This document shows, one piece after another, positions 60,939 to 64,000 of a stretch of DNA of 64,000 nt. How positions within the stretch are numbered: position 1 is the first letter of the stretch; each line of letters begins with the position of its first letter. The position numbers and the translations under genes were made by a program. Source of the stretch: Bagarius yarrelli (Eukaryota > Chordata > Actinopteri > Siluriformes > Sisoridae); the NCBI GenBank assembly GCA_005784505.1, contig VCAZ01000090.1, positions 62,001 to 126,000 of the forward strand, read 5' to 3'. The notes beneath the pieces were generated by a model. That model saw only the letters and a program-made list of their open reading frames with translations. It was not told the origin of the DNA and made no database searches.

Positions 60939-63731
60939 TTTTCCTCTTAGAGCTGTTCTTGGCTCCTGATGATCTGAAGAAACTGCTGGAATTTGAGGAA
61001 AGATGTGTAGCTGTATATTTTCGTGACAAACATGAGAGCCACCATGGCAGCCAGTTAAACCAGATTCGGCTTGTTGCAGACAAGTGAGTTTTTCGCCCCA
61101 AGCACTGACTTGATACTTACAGTTGCTTGAAAAAGTATTCAAACCCCTTGAACTTTTTTCACATTTTTAAAGTGATTGGTAACCTATAGAGAACTCCAGG
61201 ACAGAACAACTGACCTCTGAGTTTAAAGTCTGATAAGAGAGCTAGAGGTCAACAATGATGTGGTAAACTAGTTCAAAATAATTTTTAAAATATATGTGAA
61301 AAATATTTTTTAAATTTAAAGATTTGACTTTTCAAAACTACCTTTCAAATAACTAAATACTAATTTAAAATTGTATCTGTTCATGCTAACATCATTTTAA
61401 AAAATAATAGCCAATTTCTTAACTCAATATTTTTTGTATTTTTTTACACAACACAGTAGATAGCGATAAACAATGAGATCAATTTTTATATTATAATTTT
61501 TTGATATAATCTACAGATTTATCAGGAGAATAGCAGATATTTTAGTAGTTCTGGTTCAACTATAATAAACTGTATAATATTATTATCAACTATAATAATT
61601 TTTTTTTTTTGTCAGAAATAATTTATTGTAAATTTTAATTACATTTTTATTCCAAAAGTTAATAAATTTACATGTTTGTAGTTAAAACTAAACAATTGCC
61701 GGACACAACCCAAAAATTATCAACCTGACCAATGCATTATTTTCCATAACCCACCCAATCTGACAACCCAGTCTGCAAGCACTTGCACTTGGATGAATTT
61801 CAGACAAATCAATTTGATTGATTTATTTATCCGCAAGTCTATTTTGTAAGATATATTTATCGGATTTTATGTATTTATCAGAGCAATAAAAATTACATAA
61901 TTTTTAACCATATTGCTTGATAAATTTCTGATAAAAATTGCGCATCCTTTATATATAAGAAATGGTCATTGCTAATTGGGACGAAGAATGGTTTAATAAC
62001 CTAAAACAAGTGTTTTTCAGAGGGAAATTACTTATAAACTTTGTGTATGTGTCTATCAGAGCAGAGGAGATGATGGGTACATTAGCTGAGGTGTCTGAGA
62101 AGGTCCAGTTTATAGAGGAGAGCCTTCAGGCACTAGATGCTCACCTGGGCCAGCTGCAGGACATTTCTGCTCTTGCTGTGGATACCCTTAACCTTCTTTC
62201 GGCATCTGAAAACCGTCAGCAAGAAGCTGTGCATCTTTGTCCGAGCCCCCGAATCACAGTCATATCTAATTCACCGCAGTCTTCCATAGGAAACATCACT
62301 CCAAGCCACATCCCTTCATCGCCAAAGGTCTATTGGAGCAATCCACCATCTCTGCCACGTTTCCTACCCCACAACAAGTCAAGCAACACTTTGGATCTTC
62401 CACCAGGGAGTACCAGCAGCTTCTTCGACAGCAAGCTCAGGTGGGTGCTGGGAAATTTAAAGGCAGAACACAGCAGTCCAAGACCAAGACTTGGCGGAGA
62501 CTCAGCCATAGGAGTCCGCCTCTCACATGGATCTCTGTCCAATTTGTGGCCAGACCAGCACAGCTCACCTGGACAGTCATGCACCAGCTCTCTCACCACA
62601 GTCTGGGATTATGTACCACACCATCCGCCCAGCAAGGAGGAATCCATGGAGGAAGAGGAGGAGGACGACGATGTGTTCATTGACACTAGATCCACGAAGA
62701 ACAGCATGCTAGGCATTGTGAATCCAGCTTTCTGTGGTGATAGTGAATTAGCCATACCCAAATCAAGCCAAGTTGGCAGGAAGTGGCCATTTGCCATCGA
62801 GATGGAGCTGGGACAAAGTCGTTCGCTTTCTGCTAGTGTGGAGACCTTGGCCACACCCCCAAAAAGGCACAGTGTTTCAGGGGAACCAATATCAGTGCGT
62901 CCAGGCCAGAAAAACAGAGGTATAATGTCATAATTTGATTCACAACAAAACTGAATTGTCTAATTTTTACCTAAAAGTGAAAGGGCCACTGGTGATTAGG
63001 ACCTGATTAGAAGCTTAGAATCAGTAAATCAACTCAACATCAATATGAACCTAGAACAGGATGTTTATTCGATGGCACAACATACGAAAGACCTCGATTC
63101 AACCAATTCAGTTGTCCTACACACTACTGTGTTTTTGCCCAATGTATTGTAAAATAATGTTTTCAATACCAACACTTTGTTTGACAGATCTCTACAAAAT
63201 CCTAGAAAGAAAGCGCTCGTTTGGCCGAAAGTGCGTGAAAATCAAAGAAGGAGAACCAGCTGATGTAAGAAACTTAAGAAACTTATTATTATTATTTATT
63301 TTTTTTTACTTAATCCCGTTAACTTTTACGCTTTGTTATAAACTGTGATGTAATGCTGGCTTTGCAGGTAAGAAGACTGGAAAGAGATTCAAGCCGGAGG
63401 AGCAGACGGAAAGGCAAAGGAATGGCTGGGCGTAAATTTCGCTCATCTGTCAGTCTGTCTCAGCTCAGTATGCTCATTATTTATTTATGTCAAAATATGA
63501 TAGTTTACTGATCATACCAGAACTGATCAATTTACCTGAATACTTTTTAGATTTCGATCATTTGGATTTCCTACAGAAATCAGTCAGTTCGGGTCAGGTG
63601 AGTCTTTTTTCTATTAATTTATTCTTTAGCCTTGGATTAGGCTTTAACGGAGTTTATCTCCACCAGAACACAAGAAGCCCCAGCCAGTCAGTCTGGAACA
63701 GTTGGGCACGCTCAGCTAGCCGTCGTTCCTC
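43360..63731 (+). CDS. trpm6: TRPM6 channel-kinase, first 30 coding exons (3' end outside window)
   Basis: TRPM6 is a Mg2+/Ca2+-permeable channel fused to an alpha-kinase. Exons: 43360-43392, 45589-45668, 47035-47073, 47194-47368, 47454-47667, 47747-47871, 48740-48911, 49525-49699, 51341-51465, 51782-51854, 51935-52026, 52106-52240, 53027-53083, 53161-53301, 54687-54794, 56154-56419, 56577-56805, 57216-57371, 58068-58199, 58326-58454, 59195-59446, 59596-59770, 60016-60130, 60482-60675, 60951-61083, 62060-62919, 63188-63264, 63368-63467, 63551-63597, 63667-63731. Together they give about 1558 codons. N-terminal TRPM homology: 'PKLLISVHGGTENFSL', 'GAWIITDGFNSGVSMFVGDA', 'GTGRAADLLSLIHKQT'. S1-S6 lie in exons 19-23. 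The pore reads 'MMFGEVYAGEI', followed by S6 'IIMVNLLIAFY' and the TRP region. A coiled-coil segment ('LQALDAHLGQLQDISAL') opens exon 26. The alpha-kinase domain is beyond the edge. Synteny decides trpm6 over trpm7. Exon 9 has a 1-nt frameshift. The start may be 43360 or 43387. Confidence 0.93.
43565..43790. repeat. degenerate (CTGT/CTAT)n array, left part
   Basis: CTGT and CTAT tetramers with the recurring longer word 'ctacagtgtatc' in trpm6 intron 1. Open frames here encode only Cys/Leu/Ser/Val strings. Confidence 0.9.
43790..45015 (-). pseudogene. Tc1-like transposon with broken transposase, trpm6 intron 1
   Basis: The left end reads 'ggtgccttaaaaaagtattt', then 'tttttcacattttgtcactt' and 'agaccaacacaaagtggcaa', a Tc1-type terminus. 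The minus strand near 44350-44430 encodes 'VKHDGGSIMLWGCFSFTGTG', the Tc1 transposase block ahead of the second catalytic Asp. Helix-turn-helix sequence follows towards 44900 ('ctgacctgtctggtgagttc', 'ttcatgatgctgtttgttca'). Frames are broken by several indels. The right end stops at 'ctgagtacaatt' without its inverted repeat, so this copy is dead. Confidence 0.85.
45020..45215. repeat. degenerate (CTGT/CTAT)n array, right part
   Basis: 'ctatctatcttcagtgtatc' followed by CTGT/CTAT-type words. Same composition and same 'cagtgtatctgtctat' word as the array left of the Tc1 copy. Confidence 0.85.
45313..45540 (+). mobile_element. internally deleted Tc1-like element, trpm6 intron 1
   Basis: Left end 'gggtggacacctgaccatca' and right end 'ggtcagctgtccacatactt' are inverted copies of one terminus. 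Inside, 'gtcaatgtatgctgtaa' and 'cagcatgtcaacgctcctgt' derive from the transposase, the latter from the 'DNAPVHK' region, with most of the gene removed. It is related to the relics at 26870 and 55085 and ends about 50 bp before the exon 2 acceptor. Confidence 0.75.
45692..46005 (+). mobile_element. DNA transposon terminal fragment, trpm6 intron 2
   Basis: 'attccagaaaagttgggaca', 'atagttgggatagagcatgt', 'agcatctcctctttttttca' and 'gacgtctgggcattgaggtt' match one end of a common fish DNA transposon I recognise by sequence but cannot confidently name. Only about 300 bp of one end is present. Confidence 0.6.
46417..46609. mobile_element. ~190 bp foldback MITE, trpm6 intron 2
   Basis: The left arm 'ggaaaggctagtgtgaagtc' and onward pairs with the right arm, whose reverse complement begins 'ggaaaggctagtgtgaattc'. 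Agreement continues through 'agattttcatagggatgc' and the A-rich part for about 70 bp. The loop is short, so the whole element is one hairpin. Ends read 'ttataag' and 'cttataa'. Confidence 0.8.
48430..48663 (+). repeat. full-length tRNA-like SINE, trpm6 intron 6
   Basis: 'taggggcagtggtggctaaa' head, 'gattcaagcccacc' B-box-like part, 'gttgggtccctgagcaagac' body, and tail 'cactgtgctgtagagtatat' plus 'gagaaataaagacattta'. Collinear with 17115-17412 apart from the AAATA insertion there. Confidence 0.8.
49925..50050 (-). repeat. interspersed repeat D, antisense, trpm6 intron 8
   Basis: 'gttgggtaattatgttgtct' and 'gggccactatcaatatgttg' are the reverse complement of 32940-33010. Confidence 0.6.
50255..50345 (+). 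mobile_element. hAT-type terminal fragment, trpm6 intron 8
   Basis: 'gagctgcaacaaacgattat' followed by 'tagtcgattaaaaagcaatt' and 'accgattaatcagc' resembles the CGATTAATCG-rich end of abundant fish hAT elements. The other end was not found. Confidence 0.6.
50488..50650. repeat. ~31 bp minisatellite, trpm6 intron 8
   Basis: 'ctggcaatgctggccaggaa' followed by 'cccaacctgaaa' or 'cccacccaaa' repeats about five times with drift; the fifth unit is shortened. Confidence 0.85.
50651..50830. repeat. repeat segment shared with 61690-61950
   Basis: 'cacttgctcttggaaatt', 'gactgatttaccaaaa', 'gatttaattaatttatttat' and 'ggagcaataaaaata' are paralleled at 61780-61900 in another trpm6 intron. The family is unclassified. 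Confidence 0.5.
51341..51465 (+). other. trpm6: trpm6 exon 9 containing a frameshift and in-frame stop
   Basis: Joined to exon 8 in phase, the frame reads 'DFLQRIENVFDVQKN' and meets TAA at 51411-51413. The family continuation 'AHQLFTLLKHCMEHREA' is present immediately downstream but one base out of register, and it leads in phase into exon 10 ('ITIFESESEDHL'). Relative to the TRPM6/7 alignment spacing, one extra base lies in the 'taaa' at 51411-51414. No alternative splice site near the junction avoids it. Confidence 0.8.
54095..54378 (+). repeat. interspersed repeat B, sense, trpm6 intron 14
   Basis: 'ctggtgccaagatggtggaa', 'tcaatgtcaataaagccgag', 'ctggctgtcttcaagagaca' and 'cagagctgtttaatgatgtg' follow the order of 25800-26155. 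Confidence 0.7.
55085..55260 (-). mobile_element. Tc1-like fragment, trpm6 intron 15
   Basis: 'gcattaatgaggtcaggtga' and 'ggactggggtgcagtcaaca' match the corresponding part of the 26870-27215 relic. Very diverged; both ends absent. Confidence 0.5.
55285..55830 (-). mobile_element. LINE 3'-end fragment (L2/Rex-like), trpm6 intron 15
   Basis: The left edge in reverse complement reads 'caaataaagaaccttgaacc', a LINE-like 3' terminus. Towards the right are 'catcctgacagcctgatgga' and 'ctccagtaccttattcctgg', words of a fish LINE 3' region. No reverse transcriptase is present. Confidence 0.45.
55895..56050 (-). repeat. tRNA-like SINE next to trpm6 exon 16
   Basis: 'atacaactgagcaattagcg', 'ggtgctgggaatcgaaccca' and 'caacaccttaaccactaagc' mark a nearly complete antisense copy. 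It ends about 105 bp before the exon 16 acceptor. Confidence 0.8.
57930..58025 (-). repeat. ccatccatc-family repeat fragment, trpm6 intron 18
   Basis: 'actgtgggaggaaaccgaag', 'acatgcaaacttgc' and 'aaggcaacagtgatagccac' correspond to the right half of the 9620-10035 repeat. It ends about 45 bp before exon 19. Confidence 0.6.
59125..59172 (+). repeat. SINE tail at trpm6 exon 21 acceptor
   Basis: 'ataagtcacgtggtaagggc' and 'atctggcaaatgccataaat' match the SINE tail. The acceptor of exon 21 is about 22 bp further on, so the branch site may lie in or near SINE-derived sequence. Confidence 0.6.
59546..59571. repeat. (GT)n next to trpm6 exon 22 acceptor
   Basis: Thirteen GT units end 24 bp before the start of exon 22. 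Confidence 0.95.
59820..59962. repeat. degenerate GATA/GACA array, trpm6 intron 22
   Basis: Mixed GATA, GACA and ACAC tetramers with drift, about 55 bp upstream of exon 23. Confidence 0.85.
60899..60950 (+). repeat. CT microsatellite forming the exon 25 polypyrimidine tract
   Basis: 'ccctctctctctctctctct' runs with two interruptions straight into 'tttttcctcttag', the acceptor of exon 25 at 60951. Confidence 0.9.
61122..61178 (+). mobile_element. solo Tc1-type terminus, trpm6 intron 25
   Basis: 'cagttgcttgaaaaagtatt' and 'caaaccccttgaactttttt' resemble the left end of the Tc1 copy at 43790. No second end or transposase is nearby. Confidence 0.65.
61505..61950. repeat. repeat C plus shared segment, trpm6 intron 25
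   Basis: 61505-61660 matches 25120-25330 and 61690-61950 matches 50651-50830, suggesting one composite element seen as fragments in several places. Confidence 0.5.
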
Positions 63732-64000
63732 GTAAGTATTACGTCATGCAAAAATGTCATTATTGATTTAAAAATAAAGCACTTAAAAAAAGGCTTGACC
63801 AATAATTATTTTTTATATAATTAATCGATATTTTGCTTTACACCACACAGCGTTAAGTATAAAATCTTTCACTTTAGATCGTAAAATTAATTTTTAATTA
63901 TTTAAAAAAAAAATTTAAATAAAAAAAATTATTTGTACAAATTATTTTTGTTTATTTTGATTAAAGAGCAAAGACACTCAATGACTGCTCTTTTATCCAA

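Overview
The window looks like nuclear DNA of a ray-finned (teleost) fish. It is AT-rich and low in CpG, has spliced genes with GT..AG introns, and carries long dinucleotide and GATA/CTGT microsatellites. It also holds fish-type mobile elements: decayed RTE- and L2-like LINEs, Tc1-like, hAT and piggyBac relics, and a tRNA-like SINE family. I cannot name the species.

Layout: 1-29.7 kb is a gene-poor block of repeats with no exon I can support. It holds microsatellites, a ~620 bp MITE with ~120 bp inverted repeats (4.25-4.87 kb), an RTE-like LINE relic (5.0-6.2 kb), nested hAT relics (7.4-8.9 kb), a CpG-richer patch between two mutually complementary GA and CT arrays (14.4-15.2 kb), and an L2-like LINE (19.6-21.9 kb). 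Three protein-coding genes follow, all on the + strand: carnmt1 (carnosine N-methyltransferase; 8 exons, 29816-36068), a two-exon homologue of human C9orf40 (38792-39803), and the first 30 coding exons of trpm6 (43360-63731). The trpm6 gene runs off the right edge before its alpha-kinase domain.

The order and shared orientation carnmt1 - C9orf40-like - trpm6 match my knowledge of human 9q21. This supports calling the channel trpm6 rather than the close paralogue trpm7. The three genes have no obvious common pathway; the cluster is conserved synteny, not an operon.

The observations most worth checking are: a single-base frameshift with an in-frame stop in trpm6 exon 9; the two new-looking foldback MITEs; a piggyBac copy that keeps only the two ends of its transposase; nested hAT insertions; a Tc1 copy lying inside a CTGT/CTAT array; and microsatellites or SINE tails lying against trpm6 splice acceptors. 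I found no clearly undescribed biological system; the window reads as ordinary fish genes in a transposon-rich background.
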